Shown here piece by piece: positions 45,411 through 54,253 of a stretch of DNA of 64,000 nt. A program made the translations under genes and the position numbers. Below the pieces are notes generated by a model that was not told the DNA's origin, made no database searches, and was given only the letters and a program-made list of their open reading frames with translations. The first letter of the stretch is position 1, and every line of letters begins with the position of its first letter. Source of the stretch: Flammeovirga pacifica (GTDB lineage Bacteria > Bacteroidota > Bacteroidia > Cytophagales > Flammeovirgaceae); assembly GCF_000807855.2 (NCBI RefSeq), contig NZ_JRYR02000001.1, forward strand, positions 4,244,045 to 4,308,044, given 5' to 3'.

Positions 45411-46061
45411 ATGACGAATTCTAAGGTGACACTTGAAGAATACCTTGAAAATCATGAGTGTAAATTTATGCGTTTACCACGATTTTTTAAGGAAGGGGCG
45501 AGAGTACTTGGATGTATGTGGGAAGCTATAGAGGGCCCAGAGGAATTTCAAGTAAAAGGAGATCCAGATCAGATTTTCATTACGTTGTTTTTTGTCGAAG
45601 AAGAAAAAAGCATCCTTATTCAAGAAACCAGGTACGCCATGTCGATGATGTTCCCAGTGCAAATTGAAGATGGATGTGTACTTATAGATACTTTGGATTT
45701 AATTTCCACTTTGAGAAAGTTTTGTAATAAACTTCCTGTGGAAACTACACAATTACCAGAGGTACTAGAATTCGTTTTGTATTCTAGTTATTATGGCTAT
45801 AACACTCAACAAGCGCATACATTATCAACTTTAATGGTAAATGCAGCTTATTTAAGTGGAAAAGGTGAGGTAGACGAAGAAGAATTTCATACAATTATAG
45901 ATTCTCTTTACAACCCTCCTAAATCTTTTTATACAGATAAATACATTGATCAGGAAGTGATTGATATTATAGAGGTGCAAGATAGAGTAAACGAATTGTT
46001 GCCTACTGCTCTTTATTTATTGAGAAAGCATCTTGTTCAAGATCAACATCAACATAAATAA
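45411..46061 (+). CDS. Unknown cytoplasmic protein (216 aa)
   Basis: Not recognised. The first half has beta-rich segments (DPDQIFITLFFVEEEKSILIQ, MMFPVQIEDGCVLIDTLDLI) and the second half is helical (HTLSTLMVNAAYLSGKGEVDEEEFHTIID, VIDIIEVQDRVNELLPTALYLL). There is no signal peptide or membrane helix. The next gene starts one base after its stop, so the two are surely co-transcribed. Confidence 0.6.
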   Translation: MTNSKVTLEEYLENHECKFMRLPRFFKEGARVLGCMWEAIEGPEEFQVKGDPDQIFITLFFVEEEKSILIQETRYAMSMMFPVQIEDGCVLIDTLDLISTLRKFCNKLPVETTQLPEVLEFVLYSSYYGYNTQQAHTLSTLMVNAAYLSGKGEVDEEEFHTIIDSLYNPPKSFYTDKYIDQEVIDIIEVQDRVNELLPTALYLLRKHLVQDQHQHK

Positions 46062-46062
46062 A

Positions 46063-46320
46063 ATGCTTATGTTAGAATTTTCAAAAAGAGAAAAACACTT
46101 GAGTCTAACAATTGCCGATCATTTAATTAATGATCAAGGAATTACTTCAGAAGAGGAAATAGAACAACTTTCTGTAGAATACCTGACTAATGTTATTACT
46201 GAAATTGGTTCAAATTATGATGGACCAATAAATACGTCTGATGTTTTTATTAAAACATTCAAAGGTATCTTGAAATTTGACGTAGCTTACTTGCTTCGTT
46301 CAAATAGATGCTGTTCATAA
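46063..46320 (+). CDS. Unknown small protein (85 aa)
   Basis: Not recognised. The start is taken at the ATG at 46063 (MLMLEFSKREKHLSL), immediately after the TAA of the upstream gene; a second ATG at 46069 is possible. The protein is helical and acidic in the middle (DQGITSEEEIEQLSVEYLTNVI), ending with two adjacent cysteines (SNRCCS). Tight coupling with the 216-aa gene suggests the two products work together. It ends 30 bp from the convergent FG-GAP gene without a visible terminator. Confidence 0.6.
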   Translation: MLMLEFSKREKHLSLTIADHLINDQGITSEEEIEQLSVEYLTNVITEIGSNYDGPINTSDVFIKTFKGILKFDVAYLLRSNRCCS

Positions 46321-46350
46321 TTGAACTAAAGTATAATTATTTGCTTTTTA

Positions 46351-48501
46351 CTATTGTAGTATCAACCTTTTTGTTTGAATACTATTATTGCTATTTGCTG
46401 CCTTAATGAAATACATACCACGAGGCCATTCGTGGGTGTCAATCTTTTTATTGTCGTCTATTTTTAAATCTATTACGTACATCACTTGTCCTAAATTATT
46501 AAATATGGAAAGTGTTGTAGGGGATTTTCCTATGTTTTTAATTGTGACAGAAAATGTAGCGGGGTTTGGATAAACTTTAATGAAATCTATTGTTTTATCA
46601 ACTTTGGAAATTGATGTAGGTTGATTGTAATTATCTAAGCTACCTAGGGTAAGACCGCCACTTTCAGAACTTGTAATCAAATAGTTATTAAGTAATACAC
46701 TATTTAATCTATTTCCATAGGTGTAGCTAATAAATTCGTTATCAGTATTAGAAAAAAATGCTCTGCCTTGATAGTCAGGATTAGCACTTTTAAAGTTCCT
46801 CCAGATTCGGGGTGTACCAGAATCATCCCATAATAAAAGATCTTCATTACCATCGTTATCTAAATCTTCTACGAATGCTGATGGATATTTTCTTAATAAA
46901 TCAGCGCCAACACCAAGGTAACTTTCCTCGACCAATGAGAATGTACCATCATTATTTTGTTGATGGTATTCTAATTGTCCACTATACTTACCATGTAGTA
47001 TATCTGCTTTTCCATCATCATTTATATCTGTAAAATAAACCACATCATCAGGTCTGTGTTCATAGATTAATGTTGGTGATGCACTTTCTGAATAAGGTGT
47101 ATTGATGTCAAATAAATAAACACCTCCTTGATTACTGTTTGGAACAACGCTTGAAATTAATAAATTGAGTTCTCCATCGCCATTCCAATCTATCACCTGT
47201 GGGTAGATATCAACTTTACCCCATTCCGTTATATTTAAATAATTGTCTGTCACCCATTCAAAAGCTGGTGAGGTGTTACTACCTGTATTTTTTAAATAAG
47301 TAATACCACCGCCTTGAGGCTGATTATTTTCATCATAACTATTTCTATAACCAATTAATAGGTCTTGTGCTCCATCTCCATTAACATCATAAAGTGTGAC
47401 TCTTGAACGTTGACCAACATCAATACCTGTATTTTGAAGAAAATCATCTTCTTGTAAGGTCCAAATAGGAGACGTTTTAGTACCTGTATTTTGATACCTC
47501 CAGATGTATTTTGAAAAATCTGTTTTGTATAAATCATTTACATCTATGTTAGGAGCAACGATCATATCTTGCAACTGATCATTATTTGTATCAATAAAAT
47601 ATGCAGCAGGGAAGTCGGGGAAATCGATGGGCATATTTTGTGGGAAATTGATAATGTACTCATCAAATACAGCTTCAGTAGTAGTGCCTTTATTGGGTAG
47701 AAATACCAAGTTATTGCAACTCTTTTCACCAATAATAAGATCATTTAATCCATTTCCATTAATATCAAATAAAGTGATGGAAGAACCTAAGTGCATAATT
47801 CTATTACCAGACGGGCATTGTTCATTGTCAAAAACATAGGTTGCACAATCTCCACATTCTTGAAAACTACCCCAAAAGTTGGTTGTTTTTTTAAAGCTAG
47901 GAACACCATCTACCTCTTCTTGAAAAAGATGTGCTTCTATAGTTCCACCGAGGCCAGGAACAAAAGTGATAAAATCTTTTTGACCGTCTCCATTAATGTC
48001 TACAATGGCAGGAGTGTCTGATAGAGAAGCTGATAATGGAGTGGGGTTGCCAGAAAATGTGGTTGTGTTTAATTGTTGTGGAGTAACCTCAAAAATAACT
48101 TGATTTTGAGTTGATATATTCTTGTAGAGATAGATACCTCCTTCTTCACCTATGATTAAATCTTTAGAGCCATCGTCATTGAAATCGATAAGTTGCATCC
48201 AAAAGCGGATATTCTGAGGGAAAATGTTTTCAAATTCAGGAGCATACTCCCAACCTTGATTCCATAAGAAAGTATATACTTTTCTAGAAGTGCGATCAAA
48301 AATTACTAAATCTGATTCTCCATTTAAGTTTAAATCAAGATTATAAAACTGAGGAGCATTTAGTCCTCCAAAGAAAGGATTCTTTAATTGAACGGCATTC
48401 TTAGAAATGGGTATATCGTCACTAGGGACAATTCCTATGTTTTGAGCATGGGTGAATAAGGTATAAAATAATATAAGCAGTGTTAGTATATAGTTTTTCA
48501 T
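46351..48501 (-). CDS. Secreted FG-GAP/VCBS repeat protein with T9SS sorting domain
   Basis: A 716-residue protein with a signal peptide (residues 1-20, ending FTHAQ). About nine FG-GAP/VCBS repeats follow, each with a calcium-binding-like D-x-D/N-x-D-G-x-x-D-L core: DLNLNGESDLVIF, DFNDDGSKDLIIG, DINGDGQKDFITF, DINGNGLNDLIIG, DVNGDGAQDLLIG, DLDNDGNEDLLLW. They probably form a beta-propeller. The C-terminal VYPNPATFSVTIKN to KRLILQ is a type A T9SS signal. A surface-exposed ligand- or cell-binding protein is likely. Confidence 0.9.
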   Translation of the reverse strand: MKNYILTLLILFYTLFTHAQNIGIVPSDDIPISKNAVQLKNPFFGGLNAPQFYNLDLNLNGESDLVIFDRTSRKVYTFLWNQGWEYAPEFENIFPQNIRFWMQLIDFNDDGSKDLIIGEEGGIYLYKNISTQNQVIFEVTPQQLNTTTFSGNPTPLSASLSDTPAIVDINGDGQKDFITFVPGLGGTIEAHLFQEEVDGVPSFKKTTNFWGSFQECGDCATYVFDNEQCPSGNRIMHLGSSITLFDINGNGLNDLIIGEKSCNNLVFLPNKGTTTEAVFDEYIINFPQNMPIDFPDFPAAYFIDTNNDQLQDMIVAPNIDVNDLYKTDFSKYIWRYQNTGTKTSPIWTLQEDDFLQNTGIDVGQRSRVTLYDVNGDGAQDLLIGYRNSYDENNQPQGGGITYLKNTGSNTSPAFEWVTDNYLNITEWGKVDIYPQVIDWNGDGELNLLISSVVPNSNQGGVYLFDINTPYSESASPTLIYEHRPDDVVYFTDINDDGKADILHGKYSGQLEYHQQNNDGTFSLVEESYLGVGADLLRKYPSAFVEDLDNDGNEDLLLWDDSGTPRIWRNFKSANPDYQGRAFFSNTDNEFISYTYGNRLNSVLLNNYLITSSESGGLTLGSLDNYNQPTSISKVDKTIDFIKVYPNPATFSVTIKNIGKSPTTLSIFNNLGQVMYVIDLKIDDNKKIDTHEWPRGMYFIKAANSNNSIQTKRLILQ

Positions 48502-48520
48502 TGAAATGTGATTTATTCTA

Positions 48521-48793
48521 CTATAAATCTACTTGAAAATCCAAGTAAAAAGAAATAGCTTCACGAATAATCTCATTTTCTGATCGTCCTTCTTTGTTTG
48601 CAAGTGCTTTAATTTTACTTTTCTGCTGATCAGTTAATGCATTTAATTGAGAAGCAGTTGTGGGTATCACTTTAGAAGAAACAGGAGTAGAATCTTGTTC
48701 TACTTGAACTTTTTTTTCTGCTGATGTATTGTTTGATAAAGGAGACCCACCTAGTAGAGAGTCTAATCCTCCGGAGAAATTTTTCTTTGCCAT
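48521..48793 (-). CDS. Ribbon-helix-helix protein paired with ParA
   Basis: A 90-residue protein. The basic N-terminus MAKKNFSGGLDSLLGG resembles the N-termini of ParB-like partners that stimulate ParA ATPase. A disordered Ser/Thr/Gln-rich middle follows. The C-terminal part (about 50-88, LTDQQKSKIKALANKEGRSE, NEIIREAISFYLDF) looks like an RHH/CopG DNA-binding fold. It lies 24 bp after parA and is co-transcribed with it. It probably functions as the DNA- or cargo-binding partner of ParA. The RHH call is by pattern. Confidence 0.7.
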   Translation of the reverse strand: MAKKNFSGGLDSLLGGSPLSNNTSAEKKVQVEQDSTPVSSKVIPTTASQLNALTDQQKSKIKALANKEGRSENEIIREAISFYLDFQVDL

Positions 48794-48817
48794 GTATTTA
48801 GAGAAATTATAATAAAA

Positions 48818-49573
48818 TTAAGGTAGTCTTTGAGCTACTTCATTCGCAAGCTCCCAATAATCTAACGCTCCATTACTCTTAGAATTGTATCTGAAGATAT
48901 TTGTTTGTTTTGATGGAGCTTCTGCAAGTGCTACATTATCACGAATAACTGTGTTGAATAAAGCATCTCCAAAATGTTTTTGAATAGCCTCTCTTACATT
49001 TCTGTTTAGGATTTTACGTTTATCAAACTGTGTAATGAAAACACCTCCAACTTTTAAATCTTTATTCAATCGTTGTTGTACTTTGGCGATTACTTCTTGA
49101 AGTTTTACTAAACCTTGAGTAGCCAAAAACTGCGCTTGAAGAGGGAAGAAAACTTGAGTTGAAGCGGTAAAAGCATTGATCGTCAAGAGTCCTAAACTTG
49201 GAGGACAATCAATTAATATATAGTCAAATTTTTCTTTAACTTGTTCTAGATGATCTTTTAAAATAAACTCTCGACCAGCTTCCATACTTAATTCTAACTC
49301 AGCTCCTGAAAGGTCTAATTCTGAAGGGATTAAATATAAATCAAGTTCGAGTTCTTGCATTGCTTCATCAATGTTGCAAAATCCTCTTAATAAAGAATAC
49401 ACAGATTTTTCTGGTTCAAAAACACCTAGTGATTGACTTAAATTTGCTTGAGGATCCATATCTACCATCAATACGCGTTTTCCCATTTGATGCAAAGCTG
49501 CACCCAAATTCACGACTGAAGTGGTTTTTCCTACTCCTCCTTTATGATTACTGATAGAGATGACTTGTGCCAT
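48818..49573 (-). CDS. ParA family ATPase
   Basis: A 251-residue deviant-Walker ATPase: ISNHKGGVGKTTSVVNLGAAL (KGGVGKTT, about 10-17), Walker A' MVDMDPQANLSQSLG, Walker B YILIDCPPSLGLLTINAF and the later FITQFDKRKILNRNVREAI. ParA proteins form ATP-dependent DNA-bound gradients that position DNA, chromosomes or protein cargoes. The short RHH gene directly downstream replaces a typical parB, as in plasmid-type or cargo-positioning systems. There is no parS-like repeat cluster that I can see beside it. Confidence 0.9.
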   Translation of the reverse strand: MAQVISISNHKGGVGKTTSVVNLGAALHQMGKRVLMVDMDPQANLSQSLGVFEPEKSVYSLLRGFCNIDEAMQELELDLYLIPSELDLSGAELELSMEAGREFILKDHLEQVKEKFDYILIDCPPSLGLLTINAFTASTQVFFPLQAQFLATQGLVKLQEVIAKVQQRLNKDLKVGGVFITQFDKRKILNRNVREAIQKHFGDALFNTVIRDNVALAEAPSKQTNIFRYNSKSNGALDYWELANEVAQRLP

Positions 49574-49638
49574 TGTTAGTATAATTAAAAAATAAATGCT
49601 TTTAGTTAAAACGTTTTTATTCTTAGTTTATTTAGCAA

Positions 49639-50286
49639 TTAGTGTGCTTTCTTTCTTTTTTCTACCCATTTTGTTCTCAATCCATAGATGATAGGCACTA
49701 AAATAAAAGGAAGTTGAGTGTACTCCACAAAGAAATAACCAAATACTAATGAGATAATAGCAATTAAAGGTTCCATCCAACTATCACTACTAATTTCTTC
49801 TGCTTCTTTTGGTTCGATATGTTCTTTAAGCAAATGATCATTTTTACTTGCATGTCTCCATGCATAAAACGAAATAGAACCAATCACAAATACGTTGATA
49901 CAGTAAGCCGATTGAGCTATATAATACTCTGGAAAAGCTGTTGCTAAACTATTTGAAAAAGGGAGTAATGCAACAAAAGCGAGCATTAAAAGATCCAACC
50001 ACATATACATTGTATCTGCTCCTTTCATTAATCGAGTAGTAGCTGTATGTTTTAGCCAATACACTGCTAATAAAACAAAAGTGGATAAAAAGATGCCTAG
50101 AATAGGAAGTTGATTAGAAAAACCCTTTATCAATTCGGTATTGGAACTAATATCTTCAACCCTTGGTAAATCAATGGCTAATAAAAGCATAGTCATAGAA
50201 GTAGCAAAGATAATATCAGCCAATCGAGTAATTCTATTGAGCCAACTTTTAGAAATGATTACATTTTCTTTTTCTTTCTTCAGCAT
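49639..50286 (-). CDS. TMEM175 family (DUF1211) potassium-channel-like protein
   Basis: A 215-residue membrane protein with about six hydrophobic segments. The diagnostic first helix is RLADIIFATSMTMLLLAIDLP (family consensus R-x-x-x-F-S-D-x-x-F-A then L-x-x-P). It is immediately downstream (9 bp) of a TetR gene on the same strand, so it is probably the target of that regulator. Prokaryotic members form tetrameric K+ leak channels. Some key positions differ (ADIIFA instead of FSDGVFA), so channel activity is inferred. Confidence 0.78.
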   Translation of the reverse strand: MLKKEKENVIISKSWLNRITRLADIIFATSMTMLLLAIDLPRVEDISSNTELIKGFSNQLPILGIFLSTFVLLAVYWLKHTATTRLMKGADTMYMWLDLLMLAFVALLPFSNSLATAFPEYYIAQSAYCINVFVIGSISFYAWRHASKNDHLLKEHIEPKEAEEISSDSWMEPLIAIISLVFGYFFVEYTQLPFILVPIIYGLRTKWVEKRKKAH

Positions 50287-50295
50287 CTTAATTTT

Positions 50296-50898
50296 TTATT
50301 TTGGTTGAAGCATCGTCTTTAAATAATCGGTACAAAAATTAAGCAGTCTTTCTTGAGTATCTGCTAAATAAGTTTCTCTTTTCTCAGTAAAGAAGACTCT
50401 TTCTTCTCTAATGATGTAATCGTTTAACAAGTTAATTAAAAAAGAGGCTATTAATTCAGAATCAGCGTTTATATCAAAAATTCCTTGTTTTTTTCCATTT
50501 TCAATAGTGTTTCTGAAAATATTACTAATAGTTACTCCAACTTCATCACTTTGTGAAATAACCTCTTTTCTAAAACCTAACATTTCTTCTACCATTAAGA
50601 TACGTGCTAAGTCTCTATTTTTTAGGCCCAATTCAAAGAACTTTCTACTTGCGAGATTTAAAAAGTCTAGTCCTTCTAAATTAGAGCTTACTATATTTTT
50701 TTTAGTACTGATAATTTGCTCTTGATAATCGGCAATTATTTCTTTTAGTAAAGCTTCTTTTGATCCAAAATAATAATTAATCATCCCTTGGCTAACTTTT
50801 GCAGTCTGGGCTATTTCTCTTGTAGAGGCTCCATCAAATCCTCTTTCTGATATTAATTTAGTGGCTACTTTTAGAACGTGTTCTCTATTATTTTTCAT
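50296..50898 (-). CDS. TetR/AcrR family transcriptional regulator
   Basis: A 200-residue protein with an N-terminal TetR HTH, RGFDGASTREIAQTAKVSQ (about 18-36), then GMINYYFGSKEALLKEII, and a helical ligand domain. It forms a two-gene operon with the TMEM175-like gene, which it may control together with itself. The effector is unknown. Confidence 0.9.
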   Translation of the reverse strand: MKNNREHVLKVATKLISERGFDGASTREIAQTAKVSQGMINYYFGSKEALLKEIIADYQEQIISTKKNIVSSNLEGLDFLNLASRKFFELGLKNRDLARILMVEEMLGFRKEVISQSDEVGVTISNIFRNTIENGKKQGIFDINADSELIASFLINLLNDYIIREERVFFTEKRETYLADTQERLLNFCTDYLKTMLQPK

Positions 50899-51107
50899 GG
50901 TATCTTATTTGATCGAATGAATAATATAATTTAAATATAGTCAAGAATGATAAAAAATAAATAATTAATAACGTAAGGAGGAGGAAAGAGTTATATTTGT
51001 GATAATTATTAATTAATTTTTTCAGAATTTTCTTACAAAATAAAAGGGCTACTTAATTTTATTAATTGTTTTAAGGCTGTTTATTTTTTATACTAATTAT
51101 ATTAACC

Positions 51108-51737
51108 ATGAGAAATTTAATAGGTAAATCACTTTCTTTACTTTTGTTTGTTCTATTTGTTGGTACTTTTAATGTTTATGCTCAGGAACCTACTGAAAAA
51201 AACTTAACAGAAAAAGAACAACGTAAATTAGCTAGAAAACAAGCAAAAGAAGAAAGAAAAAAGGCAAAGCAATTAGAAAAGCAGCAAGCAAAAGCTGAAG
51301 AGGAAGCGAGATTAGCTATGGCTAAACAAGCAATGCACGATCAAGAATTTGTCTTAGAAGCAAATCAAGTATTTGATAGATATGGAAATGTTGCTCAGGT
51401 AACGAACAACATTAATTTTATCAAAATGAATAAAAATACATGTGTCGTACAGTTGGGTTTTGATGGTATTGTAGGCTATAATGGTGTTGGAGGTATCACA
51501 CTTGATGGTAAAATATCAGATTTGAAAATCACTGAAAACGAGCATGGAGGTTTAAGCATGGATTTTAATGTACAAGGGTCTATGATGCAAGCAAGAGTTA
51601 GAATAAATCTAAACGGAGGAGATAATTGGGCAGATGCATCAGTACGATCTCAAACAGAAAATATAGAAATTAAATTTAGAGGGAACATTATCCCATCCAA
51701 CTTATCTAATATTTTTCAAGGTGCAACACCTTACTAG
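51108..51737 (+). CDS. DUF4251 secreted protein with basic coiled-coil N-terminus
   Basis: A 209-residue protein with a signal peptide (ending NVYAQ). A Lys/Glu/Gln-rich helical region follows (EKEQRKLARKQAKEERKKAK, about 32-75). Then comes the DUF4251 domain (EFVLEANQVFDRYGNV, NFIKMNKNTCVVQLGFDG, GYNGVGGITLDGKI, MDFNVQGSMMQARVRINLNG). Function unknown; a periplasmic or outer-membrane-associated protein. It sits 14 bp upstream of gldF, so they may be co-transcribed. Confidence 0.83.
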   Translation: MRNLIGKSLSLLLFVLFVGTFNVYAQEPTEKNLTEKEQRKLARKQAKEERKKAKQLEKQQAKAEEEARLAMAKQAMHDQEFVLEANQVFDRYGNVAQVTNNINFIKMNKNTCVVQLGFDGIVGYNGVGGITLDGKISDLKITENEHGGLSMDFNVQGSMMQARVRINLNGGDNWADASVRSQTENIEIKFRGNIIPSNLSNIFQGATPY

Positions 51738-51751
51738 AAATTGAATAGAAT

Positions 51752-52480
51752 ATGTGGCAAATTTTTTCAAGAGAACTTAGTAGCTTTTTTAGTGCTGTAT
51801 TAGGGTATTTGGTCGTTTCCGTCTTTTTAGTAATGATGGGGTTATTTGTTTGGGTATTTCCGCAAACAAGTATTTTAGAAGGGAGTTACGCTTCCTTAGA
51901 CACATTATTTAATATAGCACCTTATGTGTTTATGTTTTTGCTTCCTGCTATTACAATGCGTGGTTTAGCAGAAGAAAAAAAAACAGGTACATTAGAATTA
52001 CTGTTCACTAGACCGATTACTGATACACAGATAGTTGTAGGTAAGTTTTTGGCTGCATGGGCCACTGCATTAATAGCCTTAATACCAACGTTTGTCTATT
52101 ATTATTCTGTGTATAATTTAGGAGCTCCAAAGGGCAATATTGATACAGCAGGAGTGTTAGGTTCTTATTTAGGATTAGCTTTATTAGCAGGCGGTTTTGC
52201 TGCAATAGGCACTTTCGCTTCTTCAATTACATCTAGCCAGATCATCTCTTTTATTGTAGCTGTAGTGATATGTTTTGCATGTTATGATGGTATTTCTTCA
52301 ATAGCGTCAATACCAGCATTACAAGATTACGCTTACAGTATTGGTTTGTGGGGCGTAGATTTTCATTACAGATCTTTGAGTAGGGGATTGATAGATTCTC
52401 GAGATATCCTATATTTTTGTAGTCTAATAATTATTGCCTTAAGTATGGCTCGTTTATCATTGAGCAGCAGAAATTGGTAA
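51752..52480 (+). CDS. gldF: Gliding-motility ABC transporter permease GldF
   Basis: A 242-residue membrane protein with about six transmembrane helices, matching GldF throughout: FSRELSSFFSAVLGYLVVSV, YVFMFLLPAITMRGLAEEKK, TGTLELLFTRPITDTQIVVG, KFLAAWATALIALIPTFVYY and VDFHYRSLSRGLIDSRDI. GldF and GldG form the transmembrane part of an ABC exporter linked to gliding in Flavobacterium, with GldA as ATPase. The next gene here is a polyprenyl synthetase, not gldG. Confidence 0.9.
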   Translation: MWQIFSRELSSFFSAVLGYLVVSVFLVMMGLFVWVFPQTSILEGSYASLDTLFNIAPYVFMFLLPAITMRGLAEEKKTGTLELLFTRPITDTQIVVGKFLAAWATALIALIPTFVYYYSVYNLGAPKGNIDTAGVLGSYLGLALLAGGFAAIGTFASSITSSQIISFIVAVVICFACYDGISSIASIPALQDYAYSIGLWGVDFHYRSLSRGLIDSRDILYFCSLIIIALSMARLSLSSRNW

Positions 52481-52547
52481 TCTTTAAAACATATTCTTTT
52501 TAAGAAAGTTGTAGAAAAGTTGGCTTGCTAACTGATAAAATAAAACA

Positions 52548-53528
52548 ATGACTTCATTCGATTTAAAAGAGGCAGGTCAATTACTTGCAAATAAACTAGA
52601 AGAACAACGTTTTGGTGAAGCACCTGAAACATTGTATGAACCTTTACGATACATCCTTAAAATTGGAGGAAAAAGATTACGTCCAGCGTTAACATTATTG
52701 GGTTGTTATCTTTTTGATAAAGATTTTGAAAAAGCATTACCAGCTGCTATGGGAGTGGAAATTTTCCACAACTTTACACTTATGCATGATGATATTATGG
52801 ATGAAGCTCCTCTAAGAAGAGGAAAAGTAACTGTTCACGAAAAGTGGAATCCGAATGTTGCTATTTTATCCGGTGATGTCATGTTGGTGAAGGCCTACGA
52901 ATATATCATGCAAGTAGATGATAAAATACTTCGACAAGCCATTGAGTTATTCAATAAATGTGCAGCAGAAGTATGTGAAGGTCAGCAATTCGATATGGAC
53001 TTTGAGGACCGTGAGACAGTTGGTGAAGATGAGTATATTGAAATGATTCGTCTTAAAACGGCTGTTTTAATAGGCTTTGCTCTCCGTTTAGGTGCATTAA
53101 TTGGTGGTGCTACGGATGAACAATCGAAAGTTGTAGAGGAATATGGTGTAAATGTAGGATTAGGCTTTCAGTTGAAAGATGATATTCTTGATGTTTATGC
53201 AGATCCTGAAAAATTTGGTAAGCAAGTAGGTGGAGATATTATTTCTAATAAAAAGACATTGATGTTGATACATGCCTTGCAAGAAGCTAAAGGAGCAGAT
53301 GCTGAAGAACTTAATACCTGGATTAATGCCAAAGAATTTGATAAGGTAGAAAAGGTGAATGCAGTCACTAATATTTATAATAGATTAGGTATTAAAGATT
53401 TAGCTACAGCTAGGTCGAATGAATATTTTGACAAAGGCTTTGCTGCATTAGATAAGTTAGATCTTCCTGAAGAAAAGAAACAACTTTTAAGAGAGTTTGG
53501 TGTCTATCTTTTAAATAGAGATCATTAA
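52548..53528 (+). CDS. Polyprenyl (isoprenyl) diphosphate synthase
   Basis: A 326-residue trans-isoprenyl diphosphate synthase. First aspartate-rich motif LMHDDIMDEAPLRRG (about 78-92; DDxxD), GGKRLRPALTLLG substrate block near 38-50, and second motif GFQLKDDILDVYAD (about 214-227). It condenses IPP with allylic diphosphates. Phe at five positions before the first DDxxD suggests a short to medium product (C15-C20), but chain length cannot be settled by reading. It lies 67 bp after gldF and is followed by a terminator. Confidence 0.88.
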   Translation: MTSFDLKEAGQLLANKLEEQRFGEAPETLYEPLRYILKIGGKRLRPALTLLGCYLFDKDFEKALPAAMGVEIFHNFTLMHDDIMDEAPLRRGKVTVHEKWNPNVAILSGDVMLVKAYEYIMQVDDKILRQAIELFNKCAAEVCEGQQFDMDFEDRETVGEDEYIEMIRLKTAVLIGFALRLGALIGGATDEQSKVVEEYGVNVGLGFQLKDDILDVYADPEKFGKQVGGDIISNKKTLMLIHALQEAKGADAEELNTWINAKEFDKVEKVNAVTNIYNRLGIKDLATARSNEYFDKGFAALDKLDLPEEKKQLLREFGVYLLNRDH

Positions 53529-53592
53529 TATACTATTACACGGATGATATAAGAGTCTATTTAATAAGTATACTATTTTATAAAAACAATTA

Positions 53593-53631
53593 GGGAAGTA
53601 ATGTGAAAAACATATTACTTCCCTTTTTTTT
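53593..53631 (+). terminator. Intrinsic terminator after polyprenyl synthetase
   Basis: Stem GGGAAGTAAT (53593-53602) with ATTACTTCCC (53614-53623), 11-nt loop, then T8. Confidence 0.92.
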
Positions 53632-53796
53632 GTAGTAGGAATAAAAAATAAAGTAGATGCGTAGCAATAAATAATAGCATAAAAAAATTATAACCTTATT
53701 TTACATCATGAACCAAATAATTTAACATTTAGAAAATTGTGTTATTCTAATTTCTGTTGAGTTGGGGATTTTAATTTTTTTCAGAATGTTTAAAGT

Positions 53797-53826
53797 AAAT
53801 ACTGAGGGTAATTCCCCCCAGTATTT
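53797..53826 (+). promoter_or_regulatory. C6-containing hairpin in long leader region
   Basis: AAATACTG (53797-53804) pairs with CAGTATTT (53819-53826). Inside, GGG pairs with three of six Cs (53814-53819). It is not followed by a clean terminator T-run beyond TTTTT. The C6 tract is complementary to two G6 tracts about 385 bp downstream. Confidence 0.35.
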
Positions 53827-54143
53827 TTAACCTTAACTAGCACTAAATAAATAGTGTTTTAAAAAAGTAGTCATAAATAACTGTCATAATTAAACGACTA
53901 GTTATACAGTTTGAATGTTGAATAGTTTATAATTACTCATAACAAAATATGAGTAAATCTGTCTGCGCTCTAATAAAATAAACCCGTGTAAATAGAATTA
54001 ATATGTAAACAATTGAATTAGTAAAAAGTATCTGTGTCTAAGTAGTAAATTACTTTAGTTTCAGTGAAAGAAATATTTTAAATTTTAATGTTAAACAAAT
54101 AAAGTAGCGTGTTATAAAACCAATTAAATTATTAATCGATCTT

Positions 54144-54174
54144 TTTAGATGACTTATACAAATGTGTAGATTTG
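54144..54174 (+). promoter_or_regulatory. Promoter of TPR/HTH regulator (-33 TTTA, -7 TAGATTTG)
   Basis: TAGATTTG (54167-54174) fully matches TAnnTTTG. TTTA at 54144-54147 is exactly 19 bp upstream and matches TTTG at three of four positions. Predicted start near 54180 would give a leader of about 125 nt. Confidence 0.55.
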
Positions 54175-54205
54175 TTATCTGTAAACCTCAAAAACAGGGG
54201 GGACA

Positions 54206-54253
54206 ATGGGGGGACAAGCAGAAAAAAGAAGCTTTTTTTTTAAAGATCAGTAA
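54206..54253 (+). CDS. Candidate leader peptide (15 codons)
   Basis: ATG at 54206 encodes MGGQAEKRSFFFKDQ and stops with TAA at 54251-54253, 51 bp before the regulator ATG. It is preceded by AGGGGGGACA, an unusually good Shine-Dalgarno-like sequence for a phylum that rarely uses one. The frame runs through G6, A6 and T9 homopolymers, the T9 encoding three Phe codons. It is in the same frame as the main gene but separated by stops. Whether it is translated is unknown. Confidence 0.3.
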   Translation: MGGQAEKRSFFFKDQ

